From contig QBZX01000008.1 of assembly GCA_003282175.1 (NCBI GenBank), positions 1 to 64,000 on the forward strand: DNA of 64,000 nt, given 5' to 3'. Position 1 is the first letter of the stretch. Every line of letters starts with the position of its first letter. The translations under genes and the position numbers were made by a program. The notes beneath the pieces were generated by a model. The model saw only the letters and a program-made list of their open reading frames with translations. It was not told the origin of the DNA and searched no databases. Positions 45,742 to 57,540 of this stretch are shown one piece after another. This stretch comes from Pelagibacteraceae bacterium AG-337-G06. Its GTDB lineage: Bacteria > Pseudomonadota > Alphaproteobacteria > Pelagibacterales > AG-422-B15.

Positions 45742-46533
45742 ATGACAAAAATGATAAGATATGAAGTTGAAAAAAATGTTGCTGTTTTGTCTCTTAACGA
45801 TCCAGATAGGCTTAATGCATTATCATTAGATATGATCTCTCAATTGCATGAGAAAATTAAACTTATAAACGAAGGAAAAACAGACGTAAGATGTCTTGTT
45901 ATTACTGGATCAGGAAGGGGTTTTTGCGCTGGCGCGAATTTGGTGGAAGGTGCAGGAAAATCTAGTTTTGACGATGTTGACCCTGGAAAAGCACTTGAGG
46001 AATATTACCATCCTTTTTTAATTGATTTAAAGAATTTAAAGATACCACTTATAACTGCTGTTAACGGAGTAGCTGCTGGTGCAGGATGCTCTCTTGGTAT
46101 TTTTGGGGATATAGTTTATGCGGCTAAGTCTTCATATTTTTATCAAGCATTTAAATTTATTGGACTGGTGCCAGATGCTAGCTCAACATTTGTCATACCA
46201 AGAAAAATAGGCATGGCTCGAGCATTAGAATTTTCATTGATAGGTGAAAAAGTTGCAGCTGAAAAAGCCTTAGATTGGGGATTGATTAATCATGTCGTTG
46301 AAGACAATAAATTAATGCCAACAGTAATGAATGCTGCGATTAATCTTGCAGAAGGGCCTACAGTTGCACTAGGGTTAATGAAACAACTATACTGGGATAG
46401 CTTTGCAAATACATTTGAAGAGCAGATTTCAGCTGAAAGTAAGGCACAAACTATTGCTGGAAAAACTGAAGATAGTAAAATTGGGGTAATGTCATTTATC
46501 CAAAAACAGAAAGCAAAATTTAAGGGGAAGTAA
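45742..46533 (+). CDS. Enoyl-CoA hydratase/isomerase family protein, PaaG-like
   Basis: This crotonase-fold enzyme of 263 residues has the oxyanion-hole segments GSGRGFCAGANL and NGVAAGAGCSLGIFGD. In the catalytic helix it has GLVPDASSTF, an Asp where classical hydratases have Glu; this resembles PaaG-type isomerases. It might therefore isomerise rather than hydrate. The gene is divergent from the aldehyde dehydrogenase and convergent with tgt, so it stands as a single gene. Confidence 0.87.
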   Translation: MTKMIRYEVEKNVAVLSLNDPDRLNALSLDMISQLHEKIKLINEGKTDVRCLVITGSGRGFCAGANLVEGAGKSSFDDVDPGKALEEYYHPFLIDLKNLKIPLITAVNGVAAGAGCSLGIFGDIVYAAKSSYFYQAFKFIGLVPDASSTFVIPRKIGMARALEFSLIGEKVAAEKALDWGLINHVVEDNKLMPTVMNAAINLAEGPTVALGLMKQLYWDSFANTFEEQISAESKAQTIAGKTEDSKIGVMSFIQKQKAKFKGK

Positions 46534-46534
46534 C

Positions 46535-48656
<2,122 letters not shown>

Positions 48657-48659
48657 TGC

Positions 48660-49211
48660 TTAAAGATCAGCAAGAACCTTTACTGAAACCATTACATCAG
48701 GATCATCTACGGTCCCAGATCCAGGCGCACCTCTTTTCAAGCCATCAACAAACTCCATTCCTTCGATTACTTGCCCGAATACAGTGTATTGTCCGTCTAA
48801 GTGAGGAGCCGCATCAAAACAAATGAAAAATTGGCTATTAGCAGAGTCAGGATCAGCAGTTCTTGCCATTGAAACAGTACCTCTTAAATGAGAAGTATTG
48901 CTAAATTCATTTTTTAAATCAGGTTTATCGGAACCGCCTGTTCCATTTCTATTTTCTCCATCACCTGTTTGCGCCATAAAACCTTCAATTACCCTATGAA
49001 AGGGAACTCCATCATAAAAACCTTCTCTTGCAAGTTCTTTAATCCTTGTTGAATGGTTGGGTGCAATGTCTGGCATTAACTCTATTATTACGTTTCCACT
49101 TTTTAGTTCAATCTGAATAGTATTTTCAGGATCTTTAGACATGTATTCTCCTTCTGCATTAACTGCTGTTATTAAAAAAAATAAAGAAAAAATAATCTTT
49201 ATGAAATTCAT
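48660..49211 (-). CDS. Periplasmic cyclophilin-type peptidyl-prolyl isomerase
   Basis: The 183-residue cyclophilin has a signal peptide (MNFIKIIFSLFFLITAVNA). The catalytic Arg and Phe are in VPFHRVIEGFMAQTGD, followed by GTVSMARTADPDSANSQFFI and the end loop HLDGQYTVFGQVIEGMEFV. It should speed proline isomerisation of exported proteins. Alphaproteobacteria often carry a second, cytoplasmic cyclophilin next to this one; it is absent here. Confidence 0.94.
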   Translation of the reverse strand: MNFIKIIFSLFFLITAVNAEGEYMSKDPENTIQIELKSGNVIIELMPDIAPNHSTRIKELAREGFYDGVPFHRVIEGFMAQTGDGENRNGTGGSDKPDLKNEFSNTSHLRGTVSMARTADPDSANSQFFICFDAAPHLDGQYTVFGQVIEGMEFVDGLKRGAPGSGTVDDPDVMVSVKVLADL

Positions 49212-49213
49212 TC

Positions 49214-49693
49214 TTACTTATATTTATCTTTAAGTTTGCTCTCTACAAACTTATTAGTAAAATTGCTAATGTCCCCACCTAAGCGCGCAATTTCTTTTAC
49301 AAAGTTTGACGAAATGGATTGTCGCTGTGCATCGGCCATTAAAAATACTGTTTCAATCTTTGAGTCAAGTTGTCTATTCATACCTAGCATCTGAAATTCA
49401 TATTCGAAATCTGAAACTACTCTTAAACCTCTAATAAGAATTTCAGCATTTAATGAATTAGCAAGATCAATTAAAAGATTATCAAATGCAATTACCTCTA
49501 TACTGCTATTGCTCGAAAACTCCTCATCGATCATTTCTTTTCTTTCATCTAAATTGAATAAAGGTTTTTTATGTGGGTTATCCGCAACTGCAATATAAAG
49601 CTTATCCACGAGCTTTGTGGCTCTATTAATGATATCTATATGTCCCTTGTGAATAGGGTCAAAACTTCCAGGGTATATGCCGGTTCTGTTCAT
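49214..49693 (-). CDS. coaD: Phosphopantetheine adenylyltransferase
   Basis: CoaD transfers AMP to 4'-phosphopantetheine in coenzyme A synthesis. The nucleotidyl-transferase signature GSFDPIHKGHIDII is at the N-terminus, and ILIRGLRVVSDFEYEFQMLG and ISSNFVKEIARLGGD follow. Length is 159 residues, normal. The start is 43 nt after gyrA. Together with coaX it gives two CoA-pathway genes in the window. Confidence 0.96.
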   Translation of the reverse strand: MNRTGIYPGSFDPIHKGHIDIINRATKLVDKLYIAVADNPHKKPLFNLDERKEMIDEEFSSNSSIEVIAFDNLLIDLANSLNAEILIRGLRVVSDFEYEFQMLGMNRQLDSKIETVFLMADAQRQSISSNFVKEIARLGGDISNFTNKFVESKLKDKYK

Positions 49694-49736
49694 GACTGGA
49701 CTATATATCGAATATTATTATAGCTCTAGTAATTTA

Positions 49737-52442
49737 TTAATTATCTATCTCAACTCTCGATGCTGAAACAACTTTTTCATTATCATTTGTTTTAAATATA
49801 CTCACGCCCTGCGTATTTCTTCCTGCTACCCTAACGTCTTTGACAGGACAGCGAATAACTTGTCCTGATTTAGTAATTAGCATTATGTCATCGTCATTAT
49901 TGACAGGAAATGATGCCAGTACATTTCCGTTTCTATCAGATGTAGCAATGCACATAATACCTGATCCACCCCTGTTTGATATTCTGAATTGATAAGAAGA
50001 TGAGCGTTTTCCAAAACCATTTTCTGTGAGAGTTAAAATAAACTGTTCTTGTGCCTTCATTTCATCGTATCTTTCATTACTTAACTTTACATCTGCTTCG
50101 GAAATATCACTCTCACTGTCTTCGCTATCGATATGATCATCGTTATTTTTTTCTTTAGAACGCATTTTCAAATAAGCCTTGGACTCACCTGATGTAGTAT
50201 CAGTGTGTGATATGACTGAAATTGAAATAATTTCATCTCCCTTGACTAATTTTATTCCTCTTACACCTGTTGATGTTCTACTTTTTGTCGTTCTAAGTTT
50301 TGCAACAGGTGTTCTTATGCACTTTCCAAATTTTGTTGTAAGAAGAATATCGTCGGCATTAGTGCATAATTTTACTCCAACTATACTATTGTCATCGGCA
50401 AGCTTCATCGCAATTTTACCGTTTGCTTGTATGCGTTTAAAATCTTCTAGACTATTCTTCCTTACACTACCGTCCGATGTGGCGAAAACAAGAAAATCGC
50501 TATCGTCATCCATTTTCATTTCTGGCAGAACCAAGATACTCGAGAGCCTATCTTTTTCTTTAAGGTTCAACAAATTAACAATCGCTTTCCCTTTTGCTTG
50601 GGGAGAAGATTCTGGTATTTTCCAAGTTTTGAGTTTGAATGCTATTCCACTGGAAGTAAAGAAAAGCATATTGTCATGAGTGCTTGCTGTAAAAACTTGA
50701 GTCACAAAATCTTCATCGTTTGTCTTCATCCCAGCTCTACCCTTGCCACCTCTTTTCTGAGCTCTATACATGTTTAATGGAACTCTTTTTATATACCCAG
50801 AGTTAGTAACACTTACGACCATATCGCTTCGTTGAACTAAATCTTCTTGATCAATTTCTGATGCCCCTCCCTCATTAATTTCAGTGCGACGTGGAATATC
50901 AAACTGTTCTTTAATTGAGTCTAATTCATCATTGATTACCTTTTTCAATACACTGTTGTCTTTGAGAACAGATAAAAAATAACTAATTTTTTTTGACAAT
51001 TCTGATAATTCGCCTTTGATTTCATCTTTTCCCAATGCAGTAAGACGTTGAAGTCTTAGCTCTAAGATTGCTTTAGCTTGTTCCTCTGTGAGGTAAACTT
51101 CTTTATCATTTTTTACTTGTCTAGGATCGTCTACAATTTTAAGTAGATCGATTATATCTTCTGTCTTCCATTTAGTTTTTAATAAAGATGTTTTGGCTTC
51201 ATTTGGGTCTTTTGAAGATTTAATTATGTCTATTACGCTATCAACATTTGCAACAGCTATTGCTAGCCCAATTAATGTATGGGCACGATCTCTAGCCTTA
51301 GATAAATCGTACCTTGTTCTATTAGAAATGATATCTTTCCTAAATTGTACAAAGTGATGGATGAACTCTTTTATGTTCATTAATTTTGGCTTGCCATTTG
51401 TTAAGGCTAAAGAATTAACCCCATAAGAACTCTGCAATGAAGTAAACTTGTACAGCTTATTAAGTATAACCTGAGCAATGACACCTTTTTTTAACTCAAC
51501 AACAACACGAACTCCTTGGCGATCTGACTCATCTCGCAAATCACTAATCCCTTCTATTTTTTTATCTCTTACTAGTTCAGCTATTTTTTCTAATAAGACT
51601 GATTTATTTACTTGATAAGGAATTTCAGTAAAAATAATTGCTTCACGATCATTTTTAAATTCTTCAATCGATGACTTAGCTTGGACCACAACAGAACCTC
51701 TCCCTGTAGATTGAGATGCTTTAATGCCACTAGTTCCTATAATTGTACCACCAGTTGGGAAATCAGGCCCCTTAATGATTTGATTTATTTCTTCAAAGGA
51801 AATTTGATTGTCTTCTAAAAATGCCTTGCAGGCGTCAACTACTTCTCCTAGATTGTGAGGAAGGATATTTGTAGCCATGCCTACAGCTATACCGCCAGCG
51901 CCGTTAACTAATAAATTTGGATATTTTGCAGGTAGAACTGTTGGCTCACTCTCTGTCTCATCATAATTTGGCCTGAACTCTACAGTATTTTTTTCGATGT
52001 CTTCTAAAAGAAAACTTGAGATCTTTGCCATGCGGACTTCTGTATAACGCATAGCCGCTGCCTTATCTCCATCCATTGAACCAAAGTTACCCTGACCATC
52101 AATAAGTGTGGCGCTCATAGAAAAATCCTGTGCCAATCTAACAAGTGCATCGTAAACCGCTTGATCCCCATGAGGGTGATACTTACCGATCACATCTCCT
52201 ACAACTCTGGCACTTTTCCTGTGCTGCTTATTCCATTCGTAGCCTGACTCATGCATGGCATATAATATTCTTCGATGAACGGGCTTTAGTCCGTCTCTCA
52301 CATCAGGTAATGCCCTACTGACAATCACACTCATTGCATAATCCAGATATGAATTCTGCATTTCAGTATCAATTAGTATGGGAATAATTGATTGCTCTTC
52401 AGGCGTTTTCAGATCTTCATTTTGATCTTTAGAATCACTCAA
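49737..52442 (-). CDS. gyrA: DNA gyrase subunit A
   Basis: GyrA cuts and rejoins DNA in the gyrase A2B2 complex, adding negative supercoils. The catalytic Tyr is in MRYTEVRMA. The quinolone-resistance region has [23 protein letters not shown], with Asp after HPHG and Ala at the usual Ser position. The GyrA-box [10 protein letters not shown] (about 557-566) and six C-terminal propeller repeats follow. The start is TTG at 52442, eight bases after an AGG; no nearer ATG precedes the conserved core. An acidic linker near residue 775 is a minor variation. A candidate promoter lies at 52521-52550. Confidence 0.96.
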   Translation of the reverse strand: MSDSKDQNEDLKTPEEQSIIPILIDTEMQNSYLDYAMSVIVSRALPDVRDGLKPVHRRILYAMHESGYEWNKQHRKSARVVGDVIGKYHPHGDQAVYDALVRLAQDFSMSATLIDGQGNFGSMDGDKAAAMRYTEVRMAKISSFLLEDIEKNTVEFRPNYDETESEPTVLPAKYPNLLVNGAGGIAVGMATNILPHNLGEVVDACKAFLEDNQISFEEINQIIKGPDFPTGGTIIGTSGIKASQSTGRGSVVVQAKSSIEEFKNDREAIIFTEIPYQVNKSVLLEKIAELVRDKKIEGISDLRDESDRQGVRVVVELKKGVIAQVILNKLYKFTSLQSSYGVNSLALTNGKPKLMNIKEFIHHFVQFRKDIISNRTRYDLSKARDRAHTLIGLAIAVANVDSVIDIIKSSKDPNEAKTSLLKTKWKTEDIIDLLKIVDDPRQVKNDKEVYLTEEQAKAILELRLQRLTALGKDEIKGELSELSKKISYFLSVLKDNSVLKKVINDELDSIKEQFDIPRRTEINEGGASEIDQEDLVQRSDMVVSVTNSGYIKRVPLNMYRAQKRGGKGRAGMKTNDEDFVTQVFTASTHDNMLFFTSSGIAFKLKTWKIPESSPQAKGKAIVNLLNLKEKDRLSSILVLPEMKMDDDSDFLVFATSDGSVRKNSLEDFKRIQANGKIAMKLADDNSIVGVKLCTNADDILLTTKFGKCIRTPVAKLRTTKSRTSTGVRGIKLVKGDEIISISVISHTDTTSGESKAYLKMRSKEKNNDDHIDSEDSESDISEADVKLSNERYDEMKAQEQFILTLTENGFGKRSSSYQFRISNRGGSGIMCIATSDRNGNVLASFPVNNDDDIMLITKSGQVIRCPVKDVRVAGRNTQGVSIFKTNDNEKVVSASRVEIDN

Positions 52443-52520
52443 ATTTAAAACCTATAGGAAGGATATATTCCCCAGAAAACTAGGAAAAATAGCCATTAAA
52501 TTGTTACAAAAATATATGAA

Positions 52521-52550
52521 ATTATAACAGAAAAAAGTATGTTTTTCGAA
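52521..52550 (-). promoter_or_regulatory. Candidate gyrA promoter with extended -10
   Basis: On the minus strand TGTTATAAT (52529-52521) is a perfect extended -10. A TTCGAA (52550-52545) sits 18 nt upstream. The start would be near 52514, giving a leader of about 70 nt. Confidence 0.5.
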
Positions 52551-52563
52551 TTAAAAATTATAC

Positions 52564-53022
52564 TTAAAAGGGAATTTCATCGTCAATATCAATGTCTGCT
52601 GGGGATGAATCTATAGCCTCTTGATTCATATCGGAAGACATATCAGAAATTGATTCTGGGCTGACAGAACCACGTGAATCTAGCATGGTTAACGTACCAT
52701 TATAGTTGCCCAAGATTACTTCAGTCGTATATTTTTCATTACCGTTTTGATCTGTAAATTTTCTTGTCTGCAATTGTCCCTCTATGTACAGCTTCGAGCC
52801 TTTCTTAACGTAACTCTCAACAACACCCGCTAAACCATCGTTAAATATGACTATTCTGTGCCAGCTGGTTTTTTCTTTTTTCTCACCAGTTGATTTATCT
52901 TTCCAAGACTCTGAAGTTGCTAGACTTAATTGGGCTAATCTTTTTCCATCCTGTGTTTGTCTGATTACAGGATCTGCTCCTATGTTGCCAATAAGCATTA
53001 CTTTATTAAGACTGGAAGCCAT
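52564..53022 (-). CDS. ssb: Single-stranded DNA-binding protein
   Basis: SSB protects and organises single-stranded DNA during replication and repair. The OB-fold opens ASSLNKVMLIGNIGADPVIR, with WHRIVIFN and GQLQTRKFTDQNG. The disordered linker ends in the acidic DIDDEIPF, the tip that recruits partner proteins. Length is 152 residues. It is divergent from uvrA, the arrangement common in proteobacteria. Confidence 0.97.
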   Translation of the reverse strand: MASSLNKVMLIGNIGADPVIRQTQDGKRLAQLSLATSESWKDKSTGEKKEKTSWHRIVIFNDGLAGVVESYVKKGSKLYIEGQLQTRKFTDQNGNEKYTTEVILGNYNGTLTMLDSRGSVSPESISDMSSDMNQEAIDSSPADIDIDDEIPF

Positions 53023-53131
53023 AAAAACTAATTTAACTAGTTAATAAGTAAGTGTATATAAAAAAAGGCTATTCTATAACTTTATACACAGGATATCTTT
53101 AAATAGTTACCATAAGGATTAATTGAAGAAT

Positions 53132-55960
53132 ATGAACAAAAATATTTCAGTTCAAGGAGCAAGAGAACACAATCTCAAAAATATTAACGTAAAAATACCA
53201 AGAGAAAAACTTACTATTATCACAGGACTTTCTGGTTCAGGTAAATCATCTTTAGCCTTCGATACGATTTATGCGGAAGGTCAAAGAAGATATGTAGAAA
53301 GTCTTTCCGCATATGCAAGACAGTTTCTTCAAATGATGCAAAAGCCTAATGTTGATTTGATTGAGGGACTAAGTCCCGCCATCTCAATTGAGCAAAAAAC
53401 AACTTCTAAAAACCCAAGATCCACCGTGGGTACTGTTACAGAAGTTTACGATTATTTAAGACTATTATTTGCACGCATCGGCGTGCCCTATTCACCAGCA
53501 ACTGGACTTCCAATTAAGAGTCAAACAGTTACTCAGATTGTAGATCAAATTAAAAATAGAAAAATCGGCTCAAGATTTTTAATTTTATCTCCAATTATTA
53601 GAGGTAGAAAAGGTGAATATCGAAAAGAATTACAAGAATTACAAAAAAAAGGATTTCAAAGAATAAAAATAGATGGAGAAATATATGAGTTTGATTCCCT
53701 CCCTAATTTGGATAAAAAAAAGAAGCATAATATTGAAGTTGTTGTAGATAGAATTGTTCTAAGCGACGACATTGGAAACAGGTTAGCAGATAGTGTTGAG
53801 ACAGCTCTAAATCTATCAGATGGTCTTGTTGTTGTTGAGGACGTTAATGAGAAATCTGAGAAACCCAATCAAGATCTATTTTCATCAAAATTTGCATGTC
53901 CTGTTTCTGGTTTCACTATAGATGAAATTGAACCAAGACTTTTTTCATTTAATAATCCCTTTGGTGCATGTGCTGAGTGTGATGGGATTGGAACCGATCT
54001 TTCAATCGATCCAAATCTAGTTGTCCCAAATAAAAACTTATCAATCAATGAAGATGCTTTGGCTCCCTGGCCAGTTTCAAAATATGGCTATTTTAGAAAT
54101 ATACTTGAAACTGTATCAAGAAAATACAAATTCTCACTTAATACCCCATGGAAAAATCTTGGTAAGAAAATTCAAAACATTGTTCTCTACGGAACAGGTG
54201 ATACAGAACTTACGTTTACATACGACGACGGTTATGAATATGAGAGATCTTTTGAGGGTGTCATAAATAATCTGGAACGAAGATTTCTTGAAACTGAAAG
54301 TGATTGGATGAGAGGAAGAATTGAGAGGTATCAGGGTGAAGTAAAATGCGAACCTTGTTCAGGATTTAGGCTAAAAGAAGAAGCGCTTGCCGTAAAGATT
54401 GATAAACTTCATATTGGCGAAGTCTGTGATAAATCAATAAAAGAATTACTCTTGTGGTTTGGAAACCTTGAGAAAAAACTAACAAAAAAAGAAAAAGAAA
54501 TATCCTATCGAATACTTAAAGAATTGAATGAAAGAATATTATTCTTAAACAATGTTGGTCTTGAATACCTAACTCTTTCACGTGGATCTGGAAGTTTGTC
54601 AGGTGGTGAGTCGCAAAGAATAAGATTGGCATCACAAATAGGATCTGGATTAACTGGAGTGTTGTATGTATTAGACGAGCCCTCAATTGGACTTCATCAA
54701 AGAGATAATGAAAGATTAATAAAAACTCTGAAAAGGCTTCGAGATCTTGGAAATACTGTAATTGTTGTAGAGCACGATGAGGAAGCAATCACAACAGCTG
54801 ATCATATTGTCGATCTTGGTCCAGCAGCCGGGGTTAATGGTGGAAAAGTTGTAGCTGAAGGTGATGTAAAACAAATAAGGAAAAATAAAAATAGTATCAC
54901 TGGTCAGTATCTATCAGGCAAACTTAAGATTGAAATACCAAAAATACGAAGGACGGCCCTTAAGGATAAATATTTAAAAATTGTAGATGCGAGTGGAAAC
55001 AATCTAAAAAATGTAAGCTGCGAAATACCTCTGGGCACACTTACATGCATTACAGGAGTATCAGGAAGTGGGAAATCCACTCTTACAATAAACACTCTAT
55101 ATAAGTCAGTTGCTCAAAGTCTAAATGGATCTCGACACACAGTTGCTAAGCATAAAGAAATAAAAGGCCTTAGTGAGTTAGATAAGGTAATAGACATTGA
55201 TCAATCACCTATTGGAAGAACGCCAAGATCTAACCCAGCAACTTATACCGGAGCTTTTACATTTATCAGGGACTGGTTCACAGGTTTGCCTGAATCTAAA
55301 GCCAGAGGATACAAGCCCGGCCGATTTTCTTTCAATGTTAAGGGAGGACGCTGTGAAGCATGTGAAGGTGATGGCGTTATAAAAATTGAAATGCATTTTT
55401 TGCCTGATGTATATGTCACTTGCGATGAGTGTGAAGGCAAACGATATAATCGAGAAACTCTTGAAATTAAATATAAAGATAAAAGTATAGCTGACATTTT
55501 AAGCATGACAGTTGAAGAAGGTTGCAAGTTCTTTGAAGCAATACCGATGATCAAAAATAAATTAGTAACTCTTCAAAATGTAGGTCTTGGCTATATTAAG
55601 ATTGGCCAACAGGCCACTACTCTGTCAGGAGGTGAAGCTCAAAGAATCAAGTTATCAAAAGAGCTTTCAAAGAGAGCTACAGGTAAAACTTTGTATGTAT
55701 TAGATGAGCCCACTACAGGACTACATGTTCATGATATCAAAAAACTTTTAGAAGTATTACAAATATTGGTAGAACAGGGAAATACAGTTGTTGTTATTGA
55801 ACATAACCTAGACGTAATTAAAACAGCTGACTGGATCATAGATTTGGGTCCAGAAGGTGGAGATGGTGGTGGTGAAATTATAGGATCAGGATCGCCAGAA
55901 ATAATAGCTAAAATAAAGAAAAGTTATACAGGTCAATACTTAAAACAAATCTTAAAATAA
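53132..55960 (+). CDS. uvrA: Excinuclease ABC subunit A
   Basis: UvrA is the DNA-damage sensor of nucleotide excision repair, with two ABC ATPase halves. Walker A motifs are [13 protein letters not shown] and [13 protein letters not shown]. Signatures are [12 protein letters not shown] and [12 protein letters not shown]. The C-terminal zinc site is in [12 protein letters not shown] and [11 protein letters not shown]. The first zinc site begins CPVSGF instead of CPxCG, a variant I associate with alphaproteobacteria. I chose the ATG at 53132; a TTG at 53123 is only 4 nt after AAGGA. Length is 942 residues. Control by LexA is expected but no clear box was found. Confidence 0.96.
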   Translation: MNKNISVQGAREHNLKNINVKIPREKLTIITGLSGSGKSSLAFDTIYAEGQRRYVESLSAYARQFLQMMQKPNVDLIEGLSPAISIEQKTTSKNPRSTVGTVTEVYDYLRLLFARIGVPYSPATGLPIKSQTVTQIVDQIKNRKIGSRFLILSPIIRGRKGEYRKELQELQKKGFQRIKIDGEIYEFDSLPNLDKKKKHNIEVVVDRIVLSDDIGNRLADSVETALNLSDGLVVVEDVNEKSEKPNQDLFSSKFACPVSGFTIDEIEPRLFSFNNPFGACAECDGIGTDLSIDPNLVVPNKNLSINEDALAPWPVSKYGYFRNILETVSRKYKFSLNTPWKNLGKKIQNIVLYGTGDTELTFTYDDGYEYERSFEGVINNLERRFLETESDWMRGRIERYQGEVKCEPCSGFRLKEEALAVKIDKLHIGEVCDKSIKELLLWFGNLEKKLTKKEKEISYRILKELNERILFLNNVGLEYLTLSRGSGSLSGGESQRIRLASQIGSGLTGVLYVLDEPSIGLHQRDNERLIKTLKRLRDLGNTVIVVEHDEEAITTADHIVDLGPAAGVNGGKVVAEGDVKQIRKNKNSITGQYLSGKLKIEIPKIRRTALKDKYLKIVDASGNNLKNVSCEIPLGTLTCITGVSGSGKSTLTINTLYKSVAQSLNGSRHTVAKHKEIKGLSELDKVIDIDQSPIGRTPRSNPATYTGAFTFIRDWFTGLPESKARGYKPGRFSFNVKGGRCEACEGDGVIKIEMHFLPDVYVTCDECEGKRYNRETLEIKYKDKSIADILSMTVEEGCKFFEAIPMIKNKLVTLQNVGLGYIKIGQQATTLSGGEAQRIKLSKELSKRATGKTLYVLDEPTTGLHVHDIKKLLEVLQILVEQGNTVVVIEHNLDVIKTADWIIDLGPEGGDGGGEIIGSGSPEIIAKIKKSYTGQYLKQILK

Positions 55961-56002
55961 AAAATATTTGCCTGTAATAAAATTCGTGTTAAATATCTAT
56001 TA

Positions 56003-56611
56003 ATGGCTTCAATATTACAATCTCTTTCAAAGACAGTTCTTGCGGGTTCACTTCTTGCAATAGCTTTGCTAATAATGATAACTGGCCATTATGGTGGATT
56101 TGACCAACTCTATTGGGCTTCTTTATCTAGATTTCTTCATGTTATATCGGGGGTTATGTGGATAGGCTTACTCTACTATTTCAATTTTGTTCAAATTCCA
56201 AATATGCCAAATATTCCTGACGAACAAAAGCCAGCTATTGGAAAAGTGATAGCTCCTGCTGCATTGTTTTGGTTCAGATGGGCAGCTATGGCAACTCTCA
56301 TTACGGGGCTGACAACTTTAGGCTTATACTATGGTCATGAAGGATCTGTTAACGCACTAACATTCACCTTGGCGTATGGATTTGATGGCAAGCAACTTAC
56401 AATCGGTATAGGAATGTGGCTTGCAATAATTATGGCGTACAATGTCTGGATGGTCATATGGCCTAACCAGAAGAAAGCGCTTGGCATTGTCGAAGTTGAT
56501 GCCGACACAAAAGCAAAATCTGCCAGAACTGCAATGCTATTTTCAAGAACGAATACTTTATTATCAATACCAATGCTGTTATCGATGGTCGCAGCTCAAA
56601 ATTTATATTAA
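56003..56611 (+). CDS. PuuD/urate-oxidase N-terminal domain-like membrane protein
   Basis: The 202-residue protein has about five hydrophobic segments. Motifs HGVI-type H-V-I-S-G-V-M-W-I-G (about 46-55), NFVQIPNMP, AALFWFRWAAMATLITG and MWLAIIMAYNVWMVIWPNQ match the membrane domain of PuuD, a membrane-bound urate hydroxylase with a C-terminal cytochrome c. The cytochrome part is missing here; the protein ends soon after the last span. Other purine-catabolism genes are absent nearby, so urate oxidation is not certain. It is convergent with secF. Confidence 0.7.
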   Translation: MASILQSLSKTVLAGSLLAIALLIMITGHYGGFDQLYWASLSRFLHVISGVMWIGLLYYFNFVQIPNMPNIPDEQKPAIGKVIAPAALFWFRWAAMATLITGLTTLGLYYGHEGSVNALTFTLAYGFDGKQLTIGIGMWLAIIMAYNVWMVIWPNQKKALGIVEVDADTKAKSARTAMLFSRTNTLLSIPMLLSMVAAQNLY

Positions 56612-56613
56612 AT

Positions 56614-57540
56614 CTAACGAGTTGAGTCGACTGCAGAAGTTGTATTCCATTCTCTTTTAACATCTAAATAGTTTAGGAGTGGCGCAGCTACGAAAATTGA
56701 TGAATATGTTCCAACCACTACGCCCCATATCATTGCAAATGTAAAGCCCTTAATTACCTCACCACCAAAAATAAATAGTGATAGCAAGGCGAGTAATGTT
56801 GTAACAGATGTTACAATTGTGCGTGATAATGTCTCATTAATTGAGAGATTTAGTAGATCAATAATATTTTTGGATCTGTGCTTACGTAAGTTTTCTCTGA
56901 CTCTATCATAAACAACAACGGTATCATTCATTGAGTAACCAACTATTGTCAGAATTGCTGCAATGATTGGAAGATTGAATTCTAACTGAGTGATACTGAA
57001 TACACCTATAGTTAAAATTACATCGTGAATTAAGGCAACAACAGCTCCAAGGGAAAATTGCCACTCAAATCTAAACCAAATATAGATAAGCATTGCAAAA
57101 ACTGCAGCTAATATAGCAATAGCACCTGATCGTATTAATTCACCACTGACTTTTGGCCCTACAACTTCTGTTCTTCTAAAATTTACTTCAGAAGAAAGGT
57201 ATGAGTCCAAACTGTTTTTTACAATTTCAACTACATTTTGTTGAATTTGGTCACCACCTGATTGCTGTTCAACTCTAATTAATAAATTATTTTTTGATCC
57301 AAATTCCTGAACCTGAACATCACCTAAACTTAAAGTATTGAGATTATCTCTTAGTCCTGCGATTTCTATTTCATTCTCAGTTTCAATTTCGATTAAAGTT
57401 CCACCCTTAAAATCAATACCAAAGTTTAATCCGCTTACAAAAAAAGCACCAAAAGATAAAACTACTAATATAGATGAAAATATAAAAGTAATGATTCTTG
57501 ATTTTAAGAAATTAATTTTTGTATTTGCGATATCAATCAT
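56614..57540 (-). CDS. secF: Protein-export membrane protein SecF
   Basis: SecF works with SecD to drive late steps of Sec-dependent export using the proton gradient. The 308-residue protein has six spans, the FGIDFKGGTLIEI motif at the first periplasmic loop, YSMNDTVVVYDRVREN and TTLLALLSLFIFGG. The start overlaps the secD stop by 8 nt. Length and motifs are normal. Confidence 0.95.
   Translation of the reverse strand: MIDIANTKINFLKSRIITFIFSSILVVLSFGAFFVSGLNFGIDFKGGTLIEIETENEIEIAGLRDNLNTLSLGDVQVQEFGSKNNLLIRVEQQSGGDQIQQNVVEIVKNSLDSYLSSEVNFRRTEVVGPKVSGELIRSGAIAILAAVFAMLIYIWFRFEWQFSLGAVVALIHDVILTIGVFSITQLEFNLPIIAAILTIVGYSMNDTVVVYDRVRENLRKHRSKNIIDLLNLSINETLSRTIVTSVTTLLALLSLFIFGGEVIKGFTFAMIWGVVVGTYSSIFVAAPLLNYLDVKREWNTTSAVDSTR

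Noticed and set aside
50179-50679. A 166-residue open frame antisense to gyrA
   Set aside because: It overlaps the GyrA C-terminal propeller and has no ribosome binding site or motif.
53023-53131. LexA box between ssb and uvrA
   Set aside because: Neither the GTTC-N7-GTTC form of alphaproteobacteria nor CTGT-N8-ACAG is present.
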